This document shows positions 1 to 8,305 of a stretch of DNA of 13,821 bases, piece by piece. Each line of letters begins with the position of its first letter. Position 1 is the first letter of the stretch. The stretch is from JAXIHJ01 sp034189755 (GTDB lineage Bacteria; Planctomycetota; Phycisphaerae; SM23-33). The notes beneath the pieces were generated by a model. That model searched no databases. It had not been told where the DNA came from and saw only the letters and a list, made by a program, of their open reading frames with translations. The stretch spans positions 1 to 13,821 of the forward strand of contig JAXIHJ010000028.1 of NCBI GenBank assembly GCA_034189755.1, written 5' to 3'. The translations under genes were made by a program, and so were the position numbers.

Positions 1-1182
1 TTCGGGTCACGGTAGACGGCTGCGAGAATCCTGTTCGAATCACACCAGAGGCTGCCGGAAACCTGCTCGGACGGACGCGAAAAGTGAATTGCGTTGACGT
101 CCAGTAAAGGTGTAGCCGAAATTTTCGCGGAAAAATCAGCCATGGGCTGAAGGACAGCCAGCCGTTTGCCAGCCTTACTATTTTTCAGGAAGAACCTTGT
201 CTCGGAGGACCAGCTCATCCCAAGGGAAAGGCATTTCATGATGTCCCGGTAGCTGTCGGTATACAACATTCCGACGATATTGGTTTGGAAGGCACGGACC
301 AGCTCGGGCATCTGTTTATGCATGCCCAGCATCCCCTCCTCAAACATGACGGCGTCGGAGTAATATTGCGTGGGAACGGCGAGGGCGAAATTGCTGATAA
401 CGTTTTTTGGCGGGTTGCTCTGTTTCAGCCATTTGTAGATTTCATATTGCACTCTCAGCAGGCCGTGGTGAATTCCACTTCGTGGATTGGAAACGGAATA
501 TCCCCTTCCCATGTACATGTCCAGCCAATCCATGTCCCAGGCCACGCCGTCGGCGTTATAATACGTTATGCATCTCTTAACGCCGTCAATATACCATTTA
601 CGGTAATCGGCGTTTCCGAAATAGGCCTGGTACCAGCTTATTGTATTACTGCCGGCCGCTTCGCGCAGGGCCTCGGTGGGAAGCCGATACGTGCCGTACA
701 GCATGGGCGTTCCGTCTTTTTTCCTGGCTATCCAGGACTTGTAAGGGGGGCGGTCGTTGTAAGTTGCTTTGTCGTTAAGCATCTGACGGCAATAGAGATA
801 CACCTTGAAACCCTGGCCATGCAGGTTTTCGATTATAGGTCTTCAGCTTTTCGGCGCTGATACGCGCTCCGTGCATGGAAAGCCACTGGCCGGAAGTGGG
901 GAAGTTCTCCTGCCAGTTGTCCCAGTAAACGAACCACAGGTTGGTCATCTTCAACTTTTTGCAGAGTTCCAGGTCAATCTTAGGCCCGGCGGGGTCTATG
1001 AAATCCTGGAAAACGTGAAAGTTCAGGACGTTACCTTCCGGCAGCGTTCGCGGCTCGCGGGGATTATACTTTACGATATCCGCCGTCAGAGGATTGGAAG
1101 AATACGTTTTCGCCCCGTACCAACGATATATGTCCGCATAGGTGCTCTCGCTGCGTGGGAAAAACTTCATTTCTTTTTTCAA
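1..1182 (-). pseudogene. Glycoside-hydrolase-like TIM-barrel protein, frameshifted and cut by the window edge
   Basis: Two reading frames join into one protein. The first (1182 down to about 838) includes FVYWDNWQENF and ends after AEKLKT; the second (about 836 to 1) begins IENLHGQGFKVYLYCRQM and stays open to the edge. Removing one A near 837 on the plus strand restores a continuous KLKTIIENLHGQGF. The second part carries NADGVAWDMDWLDMYMGRG and MSWSSETRFF, in the style of TIM-barrel glycoside hydrolases with an acidic residue at a strand end; I cannot name the family. About 394 codons are visible and the C-terminus is missing. The start chosen is TTG at 1182, because AAGGAG lies 6 nt upstream; an ATG at 1170 lacks a well-placed site. 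No signal peptide is visible. It follows lacI by 45 nt and shares its frame up to the lacI stop, so it is probably co-transcribed and may be the regulator's target. The frameshift may be real decay or a sequencing error. Confidence 0.6.
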
Positions 1183-1227
1183 ACGTAGCTCCTTGTCTCC
1201 ACACAGCAAAATGACGTCTTGCGCCGC

Positions 1228-2247
1228 TTACCTTCCGGGCGAGGCGCAGGTTTTTCGAGGTTCAAACGTCGCATCAAGGACCACGTCTTTAGCGGCGGCC
1301 TTGCCTTTCAGCAGATTCAAAAGCAACTGGCAGGCGTATACACCCAGGTCATGGCCAGGTATATTGATAAGACTTAATGAAAATACGCCATTATTTACTG
1401 AACCGAAGACGTCAAATCCAATAAAGCTCACATCCTCAGGTACACGTAAACCTCGAGATGTAAGGACGTCGAACAGGGGCAGGGTTAAAGCATCGCTCAG
1501 ACACATATACGCGGTAGGTGGGGCGGGCAGATCCTCTACCATTTCCACCACCTGCCTTAACGTGTCTGTTGCCAAAATTTCCGGCGACTTGGGGATCAGT
1601 TGCTTATCAAGCGATAACCCGTGCGACTCCAGTGCATCCTTGTAGCCGGCCAGTTTTTCTTTGTACTCGTAGACCTTGAAATAGGGCGAGATCAATGCGA
1701 TGCGATGATGTCCCAGGCCGATCAGATATGAAACAGCCTCACACACCGCTTTGCGGTAGTTCACGCACACTGTCGGCAGCGCGTTGCCGGAAATTTTCCT
1801 GTCCACCAATACGGCAGGCACATTCATCTCGGAAAACAGCCGAATGTCTGATTCCCGTGCACGCTGGTCCATTATGAACACGCCGTCAAAACGTTTCTCT
1901 TTGGCGAACTGAATATATTCGGAATATTTCTGCCCTGTATTCGCGATGGTTTTTGCAAACAACAAGCCGAAGCCGTTCTGGTCACTTATCTCCGCTATAC
2001 CGCTTACAATCGAACCGATGTAAGGGCCGGAAAGATAGTTCATGTTGCGAAGGGTTACTCCCAGAACGTCTGTTCGGCCACGCGCCAAGGCCCTGGCCGA
2101 GGCATTGGGACTGAACCCCAATTCTCCGGCGACTTTCAGCACCCTCTTGCGGGTTTCCTTGCTGACGTCGGGCTTGCCTCCGATCGCCTTGGATACGGTG
2201 GCTATGCTTACCCCTACCTTCCTCGCCACGTCGTGAACTACCGGCAT
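1228..2247 (-). CDS. LacI-family transcriptional regulator
   Basis: This is a DNA-binding regulator that should respond to a sugar or sugar-acid ligand. The N-terminus is a classic LacI helix-turn-helix (VHDVARKVGVSIATVSKAIG), followed by the hinge helix (SPNASARALARGRT) and a periplasmic-binding-protein-like ligand domain (from about residue 50 to the end) with typical segments such as FDGVFIMDQ, VPAVLVDRKISG, GHHRIALISP and PEDVSFIGFDVFG. The length (339 aa from the chosen start) is normal. ATG at 2247 is preferred over an in-frame GTG at 2277 because GGAAGGGA lies upstream of the ATG, nothing comparable precedes the GTG, and the HTH then starts at the usual distance. It has its own promoter (2325-2353) and a candidate operator at 2299-2319, which suggests autoregulation. 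It lies downstream of the uronate operon and upstream of the hydrolase-like gene. The ligand is unknown; a uronate or oligosaccharide is an inference. Confidence 0.93.
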   Translation of the reverse strand: MPVVHDVARKVGVSIATVSKAIGGKPDVSKETRKRVLKVAGELGFSPNASARALARGRTDVLGVTLRNMNYLSGPYIGSIVSGIAEISDQNGFGLLFAKTIANTGQKYSEYIQFAKEKRFDGVFIMDQRARESDIRLFSEMNVPAVLVDRKISGNALPTVCVNYRKAVCEAVSYLIGLGHHRIALISPYFKVYEYKEKLAGYKDALESHGLSLDKQLIPKSPEILATDTLRQVVEMVEDLPAPPTAYMCLSDALTLPLFDVLTSRGLRVPEDVSFIGFDVFGSVNNGVFSLSLINIPGHDLGVYACQLLLNLLKGKAAAKDVVLDATFEPRKTCASPGR

Positions 2248-2298
2248 CTCGACTTCATCCCTTCCAGGCTGTCGCACACAGTTGCAGGTCGAAACTGT

Positions 2299-2319
2299 TT
2301 ACCTTAACCGTTTTCGTAA
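2299..2319. promoter_or_regulatory. Candidate LacI-family operator over the lacI start site
   Basis: A 21-bp imperfect inverted repeat with an odd centre: outer arms TTAC/GTAA and inner arms AAC/GTT around a central G, with 7 of 10 pairs matching. It lies exactly at the predicted transcription start of the regulator gene, where an autorepressor would bind. LacI-family sites often have this architecture. No second copy was found by eye at the uronate operon promoter. Confidence 0.4.
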
Positions 2320-2324
2320 GTAAT

Positions 2325-2353
2325 AGCATAACATGGGGACGAGATGCTGTCAA
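2325..2353 (-). promoter_or_regulatory. Sigma-70-type promoter of the lacI-family gene
   Basis: On the minus strand a perfect -35 box TTGACA (2353-2348) is separated by 17 bp from TATGCT (2330-2325). Transcription would begin near 2318, leaving a leader of about 70 nt before the ATG at 2247. The spacing and the perfect -35 make this one of the clearest promoters in the window. Confidence 0.75.
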
Positions 2354-2549
2354 CTTCAAAATCCTGGTAAAGTCGCTTCGGGGCCAGTGCCGCCCTTAAT
2401 ACTCTTTATTACAGGTACTTAGCGCTCAATTCCGACAGCGTTTTTTTGTCGGCCGCCGGCGCCGGCCTTCGAATACGCTTTCGGACAAAGCCGCTTTGCC
2501 TGAATTTCAGGATATCCACCAAGATTAACAAAGGCTGGAAGGGTTCAAT
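2354..2549. other. Non-coding stretch with clustered small inverted repeats after uxaC
   Basis: No gene is supported here. Reading away from uxaC on the minus strand, it contains the inverted repeats CCTGAAATTCAGG (2511-2499) and CAAAGCGGCTTTG (2498-2486), then the 12-bp palindrome GCCGGCGCCGGC (2466-2455), then a stem TGTCGG/CCGACA (2432-2452) around a run of seven T (plus strand). Any of these could end or stabilise the uxaC transcript, but none has a U-run in the right place on the minus strand, so a standard intrinsic terminator is not clear. Confidence 0.45.
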
Positions 2550-3965
2550 TCACGGCGATGTCGAGATGTCGAAATATTCCCTGGCGTTGCCGAAGCAGAT
2601 ATCCTCGACCATTTGCCCGAGCAGTTCCATGTCCTCCGGCAGCTCGCCGTTTTCCACGTCGCTCCCCAGGATGTCGCACAGAACCCGGCGAAAATATTCG
2701 TGCCTCGGATAAGACAGAAAACTCCGCGAGTCGGTTACCATGCCGACGAAGCGGCTTAGCAGGCCCATATTGGACAGTGCCTCGAGCTGCCTGGAGATGC
2801 CGTTCTTCTGGTCGAGGAACCACCAGGAGGGGCCGAACTGTATCTTTCCGGGAACCGAGCCGTCCTGGAAATTGCCGATCATCGTGGCCATCAGCTCGTT
2901 GTCACGCGGATTGGAATTGTACAGAATCGTCTTGGCGAGTTTGTTGTCCGCATCCAGCCTGTCGAGGTATCGGGCCAGGCGTGGGCCTATTTCAAAATCA
3001 CCCATCGTATCAAAGCCGGTATCCGGGCCAAGTGTCCTCAACATGCGTGTATTGGTGTTCCGAATCGCTCCAAGGTGAAACTGCTGGGTCCAGCCCTTCT
3101 CGTGATTCATCAGTGCCAGCTCGACCATCACGGCGGAATTGAACCTGAGTATTTCCGAAGCGTCCGGCTGTTTTCGGCTTATTATTTTTTGGAAGATCGA
3201 CCTGATTTGGCCTTCCGTATAGTCTTCGGCGTAAGGCTGCCGCATCGCGTGGTCGCTCAATCGGCAGCCGGCTTCATGGAAAAAATCATGCCGCTTCCTA
3301 ATGGCTTGGAGATACGAAGCGTAATCTTTAATATCCGCACCGGTGCCCCTGGCGAGTTCGTCTATCCAGTCGTTAAGTGCGCCGACGTCATCCGCTAGGA
3401 GTGCCTTATCCGGCCGCCAGGTGGGCAGCACCTTGATCTCGAAGCCGTCGGCGAGAACCTTTTTATGATGCTCCAGGCTGTCCAGCGGGTCGTCCGTTGT
3501 GCAAACTACACTGACATTCATCCGGCGCATCAGGTTCCGTGCGCTATATTCCGAAGTCCTCAGCAATTCGGAGCAGGTTTCATATATTTCACCGGCGGTA
3601 TCAGGCCCCAGCAGCTTATCTACACCGAAGTAACGCTTCAGCTCCAGGCAGCTCCAGTGATAAAGCTGGTTGCGCATGGCGCGGGGGACGGTTTCGGCCC
3701 ATTTTTCAAACTTTTCGTAATCGGATGCATCGCCGGTGCAGAACCGTTCCGCAATGCCGTTGCTTCGCATCGCACGCCATTTGTAATGGTCCCCGTAAAG
3801 CCAGACCTGCGTGAGGTTGTCGAATTGCTTGTCTTCGGCAATCTGCGCCGGCGGCAGGTGGCAGTGGTAGTCGTAAATCGGCATCCTGCCGGCGTGCTCG
3901 TGGTAGAGCCTTCTGGCCGTCTCGGTCCGCAGCAGAAAATCTTCAGATAAAAACCCGTGTGCCAT
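2550..3965 (-). CDS. uxaC: Glucuronate isomerase (uronate isomerase)
   Basis: Cytoplasmic enzyme (EC 5.3.1.12) converting D-glucuronate to D-fructuronate and D-galacturonate to D-tagaturonate, the first step of hexuronate use. The 471-aa length is normal for the family. It opens with the typical FLSEDFLLRTETARRLYHEHA, followed by the amidohydrolase-type metal motif DYHCHL (His34 and His36). Other family hallmarks are VWLYGDHYKWRAMRSNG, CTTDDPLDSLEHH, WTQQFHLGAIRNTNTR, QFGPSWWFLDQKNG and MVTDSRSFLSYPRHEYFRR near the C-terminus. GGGGAGC lies 5 nt before the ATG. It is the last gene of the six-gene operon, 18 nt after uxaE. Having UxaC and UxaE together means both uronates can be funnelled into one ketouronate. 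The assignment is secure; only the preferred substrate is open. Confidence 0.97.
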   Translation of the reverse strand: MAHGFLSEDFLLRTETARRLYHEHAGRMPIYDYHCHLPPAQIAEDKQFDNLTQVWLYGDHYKWRAMRSNGIAERFCTGDASDYEKFEKWAETVPRAMRNQLYHWSCLELKRYFGVDKLLGPDTAGEIYETCSELLRTSEYSARNLMRRMNVSVVCTTDDPLDSLEHHKKVLADGFEIKVLPTWRPDKALLADDVGALNDWIDELARGTGADIKDYASYLQAIRKRHDFFHEAGCRLSDHAMRQPYAEDYTEGQIRSIFQKIISRKQPDASEILRFNSAVMVELALMNHEKGWTQQFHLGAIRNTNTRMLRTLGPDTGFDTMGDFEIGPRLARYLDRLDADNKLAKTILYNSNPRDNELMATMIGNFQDGSVPGKIQFGPSWWFLDQKNGISRQLEALSNMGLLSRFVGMVTDSRSFLSYPRHEYFRRVLCDILGSDVENGELPEDMELLGQMVEDICFGNAREYFDISTSP

Positions 3966-3983
3966 AAAATGCTCCCCGCCCGC

Positions 3984-5516
3984 TCAGCTAAACGGCTTTA
4001 CGTGTCTGCCCAGATGCTTCTCCAGGTGCCGGTAATAAGCCTGTTCGTTTTCCTTCAGGGACTTCAACATTCTATCCTTGAACAGAAAGCGACTTCCAGG
4101 GTCTTTCGCAGTCAGAACCGAGCCGAACGTTACATGGCAGACCTGCCTGGTATCGAATTGATCCAGGGCGCCCGGCAGGTCTTTATTGTCGACGGCAGCC
4201 AAGTCTATGGTTTTTCGCAAGTCGGCACTGACATGATACGTGGCTTTATCTTCCGGGTAGCGGTCTTTGGCGAAGGTTAATATCTCGCCGAAGAGTTGCG
4301 GGTCAACTTCGGCAAGTGTTCGCAGCGCCTCCAGGTAGCTGGTTCCCGCCGTCTTCAGGTACACCAGGTCCTCCGCCAGTTCGGCGACGGCGGGGTATAT
4401 CTTGAACTTGTCGCTGCCGGAATGCAGACTGATTTTGTATGGCCCGAAGTACCTTGCAATCGCCACGTGCTGCGCGAATTCCGACCGGAAAAGGTCCAGG
4501 TCGCCTATATAGTCGACGCCTTTTTCAAATTCGCCGACAAATCGCGGCGCCAGGCTGTGCCACCGGGCGCCGAGCCTCTTAAGCTCCGAGGCAATATAAT
4601 AATGTTCCGCAATTGAAGTCGGCCTCGCCGTTTCATCCACGGAAATTTCATAATCGAACGCCTGGCCTGCAAAAAGGCCCTGAAGGTAGCGATACATCGT
4701 TACTACGTGGGCGACCGCCCGGCCGTACTTGACCGCGCTTCGCAACAAGTCTTCGCCGGACATCTCCAGCTTGAACTCGCCGGCCGGACTTTTCAGGGGC
4801 GTGCTCTTTTCTGCGTAATTGGAGATACATTCGTCCGGCCCGGATTCCAGCTCGCCCCAGGGCAGTGCGTCGAACTTCTCCCTGAGTTTAGCCGGAGAGG
4901 CGTCTTCCGCTGACCCATCGACAAATTCGCCGGGATCGACGGTATAGAGCGTATAGCCGGCCTTGAAACACCTATCGATATCATCCGTGTTTTTCAGGTG
5001 GTCGGCGTCGGCGCCGTATCCTGCCTGATAGCCGCTCTGGAGCACTCCCCAGCAGGCGGCGTCCATCACCTCTTGCGGCGTCCTTTCCGTACGGGCCATT
5101 TCCCTGATGGACTGCATGGCTAGGACCGGCCTCATGTTACCCTGTTTCACCGCGAGTACGTGTCCCGGCGTAGCCACCCCAAGCCTGTCGCCTGTGCCGA
5201 TGGTCTTTTTGACCCCCAGGACCGTCGGGGCCGTAAACGGCAGGTGCTTCCGGACGGCTGCGGCGTTGTCGTGGCCGAGAGGGCAGACCTTAATGACGGC
5301 TTTGGCGCCTTCAAGGTCCACATTGTCGCCGGCGCCGCTGAAGGCGGACGTCGTCCGGTCGTCGGGAGAAAGAACGAGCAGATGTTTTTCTATGCCCTTG
5401 CGAGCTATGGCGAAGATTGCATCTTTTTCAACGGTTAGCGACTCAGGGTAGACGCACAGGCCGGCGGCTTCTGCAAAACGGGCGATTTCTCGGGAAAATT
5501 TCCTCAGATCCTTCAT
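3984..5516 (-). CDS. uxaE: Tagaturonate/fructuronate epimerase UxaE
   Basis: Predicted to interconvert D-tagaturonate and D-fructuronate (EC 5.1.2.7), as shown for the Thermotoga enzyme, so that galacturonate and glucuronate share one downstream route. The 510-aa protein shows features I recognise from this family: TIGTGDRLGVATPGHVLAV (about 105-123), SGYQAGYGADADHLK (161-175), SVDET (292-296), HYYIASELKRLGARWHSLAPR (from 305), a GDLDLFRSEFAQH segment (338-350) and HSGSDKFKIYP (365-375). There is no signal peptide or membrane segment. A strong GGAGAGGAA site precedes the ATG. It sits 20 nt after the larA-like gene and 18 nt before uxaC, an arrangement that supports the function. The family was long annotated as uncharacterised, so an older label may be met elsewhere. 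Assignment rests on remembered motifs, not on a search. Confidence 0.9.
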   Translation of the reverse strand: MKDLRKFSREIARFAEAAGLCVYPESLTVEKDAIFAIARKGIEKHLLVLSPDDRTTSAFSGAGDNVDLEGAKAVIKVCPLGHDNAAAVRKHLPFTAPTVLGVKKTIGTGDRLGVATPGHVLAVKQGNMRPVLAMQSIREMARTERTPQEVMDAACWGVLQSGYQAGYGADADHLKNTDDIDRCFKAGYTLYTVDPGEFVDGSAEDASPAKLREKFDALPWGELESGPDECISNYAEKSTPLKSPAGEFKLEMSGEDLLRSAVKYGRAVAHVVTMYRYLQGLFAGQAFDYEISVDETARPTSIAEHYYIASELKRLGARWHSLAPRFVGEFEKGVDYIGDLDLFRSEFAQHVAIARYFGPYKISLHSGSDKFKIYPAVAELAEDLVYLKTAGTSYLEALRTLAEVDPQLFGEILTFAKDRYPEDKATYHVSADLRKTIDLAAVDNKDLPGALDQFDTRQVCHVTFGSVLTAKDPGSRFLFKDRMLKSLKENEQAYYRHLEKHLGRHVKPFS

Positions 5517-5536
5517 TACTTCCTCTCCGGGATGAG

Positions 5537-6886
5537 TTAGTCGGCCGAATGGGACAACACCGGTATAGAGTAAGGCCCATCAGGCAAAACAAGCACACTG
5601 TCAGAGGGGACTATCACCTGCTCGACCGTCTGTTGCAAGCTTCGCTCGGCGAAATCCACGTCGCTTTCACCTTCCATCCGCTTGGTCTGAGCGGCTACAT
5701 TCACTTCCGGAATCAAGTCTTCAGGGCTATCTTCCAGTCTGGGTGCGCAGATATAAAGGTTTTTGCTGCCGCCTAATTTGGCGAAGGCCTTTGCCCACAT
5801 CTGCACCTGCCACTGGTCGGGCACAAAAGTCCAATCATCGGAGAGTATCTTGTTCATAAACCCCGCCGGCCCGAGGCAAGCCAAAAGACGAAGCATGTCT
5901 TTGTAATTCCTGCCGCCGATTGGCTGCCGTTCCTTCAGGTGGCCGACCAGTATAATTTTTCCGCCGGGCCTTGCTGCGCGGCTGGATTCATACGCGGCCT
6001 TGGCGCATTGGTAATGATTCACGCCAATATATCCGGCCGGCATTATGACGACATCATAGAGTTTGTCTAACTCGATGACACTGTATTGGCTGACATGTTC
6101 AGCCGCCGCCAAATGGGCCTCTTCAAGTGCGCCGCCAAAAACTCCGGTCAGCCGTTTCTCACAATCTATCGCCACATTGACGATGAAATCGACGCCCGCC
6201 ATCCCGGCGATGCGCAGGGCCTCTTCGTGGCAGGGATTGCCATTGAGTTTCAGGCCGGTCGCCCCTTCCTCGTTCAACATGGCAGCGGAGTGGAATCCGT
6301 AAGTGACGTTTTCGCCGCAAATTCCGGGACAGATCGCCTTTCGGCCGCCCGAAAACCCGGCCATGAAGTGAGGCTCCACAAGGCCCGTGGCGATTTTCAA
6401 CCGGGCGTCCAGGTAATGTTTATTGACGGTTATATTCGGCGTCCTGTCCGTAGAGCCGATGCATCGCAACGTGAATTCGTCCGTGGCGACGTGGTTTATA
6501 ACTTCGATGCCTTTTTGAAAAGCCGAAGGCCCCAACATGTCTCGGATTTCATCCGGCTCCATCAGCCGGTGTGTGCCGCAAGCGATGATGATCTTGACGT
6601 CTTTGACGCCGCTGCGTTGCAGAGTTTCTATGATGGGCGGCAAAACGCCGGCTGGCCCTTTGTAGGGTATCGGCCGGGTATTGTCGGATACCACAACGGC
6701 GGCGCTGTCGGCGCCGGCGGCTAATTTACACAGGGCAGGGCAACCAATGGGCCTGTCCAGGCTGCGGCGGATGCTTGCAGCCGGGTCAGAAAGAGGCGTG
6801 GCCTTTTTCGCAGTCAGGATGTCGGCTGCATCAGGCAGGCGGATTTCTATCTGCCCGTCCCCAAATTGTAAGGAAACTGTCTTCAT
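5537..6886 (-). CDS. larA: LarA-family nickel-pincer hydroxyacid racemase/epimerase
   Basis: Member of the lactate racemase superfamily (formerly DUF2088), which inverts the alpha-carbon of 2-hydroxyacids using the nickel-pincer nucleotide made by LarB, LarC and LarE; none of those is in this window. Starting at ATG 6886, residue numbers track those of L. plantarum LarA closely: SDNTRPIP with Asp68/Arg71, CGTHR with His106, EPHFMAGFSGGRKAI with His173 and the cofactor-binding Lys183, GFHS with His199, and YQCAK with Gln293/Lys296. All catalytic residues are present. The in-frame GTG at 6919 would add 11 residues and is less likely. The gene lies 48 nt after the iron-type dehydrogenase and 20 nt before uxaE. 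In this setting lactate is not the obvious substrate; an aldonate such as mannonate/gluconate is more plausible, since the superfamily includes a D-gluconate 2-epimerase. The substrate is inference. Confidence 0.88.
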   Translation of the reverse strand: MKTVSLQFGDGQIEIRLPDAADILTAKKATPLSDPAASIRRSLDRPIGCPALCKLAAGADSAAVVVSDNTRPIPYKGPAGVLPPIIETLQRSGVKDVKIIIACGTHRLMEPDEIRDMLGPSAFQKGIEVINHVATDEFTLRCIGSTDRTPNITVNKHYLDARLKIATGLVEPHFMAGFSGGRKAICPGICGENVTYGFHSAAMLNEEGATGLKLNGNPCHEEALRIAGMAGVDFIVNVAIDCEKRLTGVFGGALEEAHLAAAEHVSQYSVIELDKLYDVVIMPAGYIGVNHYQCAKAAYESSRAARPGGKIILVGHLKERQPIGGRNYKDMLRLLACLGPAGFMNKILSDDWTFVPDQWQVQMWAKAFAKLGGSKNLYICAPRLEDSPEDLIPEVNVAAQTKRMEGESDVDFAERSLQQTVEQVIVPSDSVLVLPDGPYSIPVLSHSAD

Positions 6887-6934
6887 GGCGACCGATTTTC
6901 CCGTCGCGTAAAAGCGCACGGCGCCTCGCGATGC

Positions 6935-8305
6935 TCAGGCACTGGGGACGGCTTCGAGATTGCCGGCATAAGCCGCCTCCAAAGTGGGCAGTATGTACTT
7001 GCGGACGTCTCCTTTTTCAATGTTCATTGGCACGGGCATGTTTTGCAACTTGCTGGCGAGTTGCGGATTCTCCGACTGCTCGACCATAACGGCTATCCGC
7101 TCGGCCGGCACGTTCGCCTCCTTGAGCGAGGTGGGAAACTTCACCTTGTAAGACAATCCGATCATCGCCCTGGCGATTACCAATGCCAACTGTCTGCCTG
7201 ACAGCTCATCCAGATTCACTGAGGGCTTGATGTAACCGTGTTTCCGGTAGATTGTTCCGATGGTCCGGCATTGAGGCTCGATAGAATTGGCGAACAGCAC
7301 GGTGTAATAAGGGTTAAGCAGGGCACAGGCCCGGCCGTGGGAAAGATAGTCGGTCAACTGGAAGCTGCCGAGGTGTCCGCCGTTGGTGCCGCCTCGCTGA
7401 ATTGTGCCGGTTTGCGGATCGGCGTTTTCGACCATGATGGCATAGCCGCCCAGGTCCGTTCCCAGACACAGCGCGACGTGAGCGTCCAGGTTTTCGGAAT
7501 CTTCCACGGCAATCGGCAAGGCCTCGACAATCAGCTCGACGGCAGTGGCCGTTATCTTGCATATCTTGTCGTAGTAACTCTTGCCCGTAGCCCCCATGAA
7601 CACTTCCCAGCAATGGGCGATGCCGTCCAGGGCGCCGTCGATCTTCAATGCCACGGGGCAGGAAACGGTGCTTCTAAAATCAAACACCGCAGCCACCGGC
7701 ACGTGGGCGTAATCGATTTCCAGTTTCTTGATGCCCCTGACCGGGTCGGTGATATTGGCATATTTGGTCAAGTGTGCGCCGCTGCTGGCGGCCGTTTGCA
7801 CGGCGATAATGGGCGTGATTTTTCGGCCTGACTTGTTCTGTATCTCGGTGATGCGATCTGCGCCGAAGTACGGCTCAATGCCTGACGCCTCCGGCAGACT
7901 GCTGCCGAGGAATTCGATTTTTTCCTTCGGCGTGAAGGTGGCCAGCGATGCGGCGGCCTTGGCGGCGTCTATCGTGCTGCCGCCGCCGTAGGCCACGATA
8001 ACGTCGGCCTGCAACATGTTTGCCGCCAGTGCGATACGATAAACATCCTGGCGGGGAGCGTTGGGCGCAGCGCCCAGGACGACCTGATAATCCACGCCGC
8101 AGCCGGCGAGACTGTTTTGCACTTTCTCCAGTCCGCCGGCGATCCAGTCCTTACCAAGGTCCGCCGCCACCACCAGCACCTTGTCGCCGAGTTTTCGGGC
8201 GGCCTTGCCGAGATGATCGTAAACGGAATCCTCTACGCCAAAGACGTATGAATCTTCCTTCCACTGCCGAAGTAATTTCGCGGCTTCTTCAAACGATGGC
8301 TTCAT
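6935..8305 (-). CDS. Iron-type (type III) alcohol dehydrogenase
   Basis: NAD(P)-dependent oxidoreductase of the Fe-ADH/dehydroquinate-synthase-like fold. Visible features of the 456-aa protein: an N-terminal nucleotide-binding half with VIVAYGGGSTIDAAKA (GGGS at 107-110), then the catalytic half with GALDGIAH (Asp227, His231), GGTNGGHLGSF (His311) and YLSHGRACALL (His323), which fit the Asp-His-His-His metal set. It is longer than the usual 380-390 aa, with inserted sequence between the two halves (about 125-165). The ATG overlaps the stop of the lipoyl-protein gene by 4 nt, and AGGA lies inside that gene's end, so translation is probably coupled. No UxuB or UxaB reductase is present in the window; this enzyme could fill that role or reduce an aldehyde released from a sugar acid. 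Its substrate cannot be read from the sequence. Confidence 0.9.
   Translation of the reverse strand: MKPSFEEAAKLLRQWKEDSYVFGVEDSVYDHLGKAARKLGDKVLVVAADLGKDWIAGGLEKVQNSLAGCGVDYQVVLGAAPNAPRQDVYRIALAANMLQADVIVAYGGGSTIDAAKAAASLATFTPKEKIEFLGSSLPEASGIEPYFGADRITEIQNKSGRKITPIIAVQTAASSGAHLTKYANITDPVRGIKKLEIDYAHVPVAAVFDFRSTVSCPVALKIDGALDGIAHCWEVFMGATGKSYYDKICKITATAVELIVEALPIAVEDSENLDAHVALCLGTDLGGYAIMVENADPQTGTIQRGGTNGGHLGSFQLTDYLSHGRACALLNPYYTVLFANSIEPQCRTIGTIYRKHGYIKPSVNLDELSGRQLALVIARAMIGLSYKVKFPTSLKEANVPAERIAVMVEQSENPQLASKLQNMPVPMNIEKGDVRKYILPTLEAAYAGNLEAVPSA

Noticed and set aside
285..860. 191-codon plus-strand frame at the left edge
   Set aside because: It is the complement of the hydrolase-like gene, whose minus-strand frame stays open throughout and carries coherent motifs.
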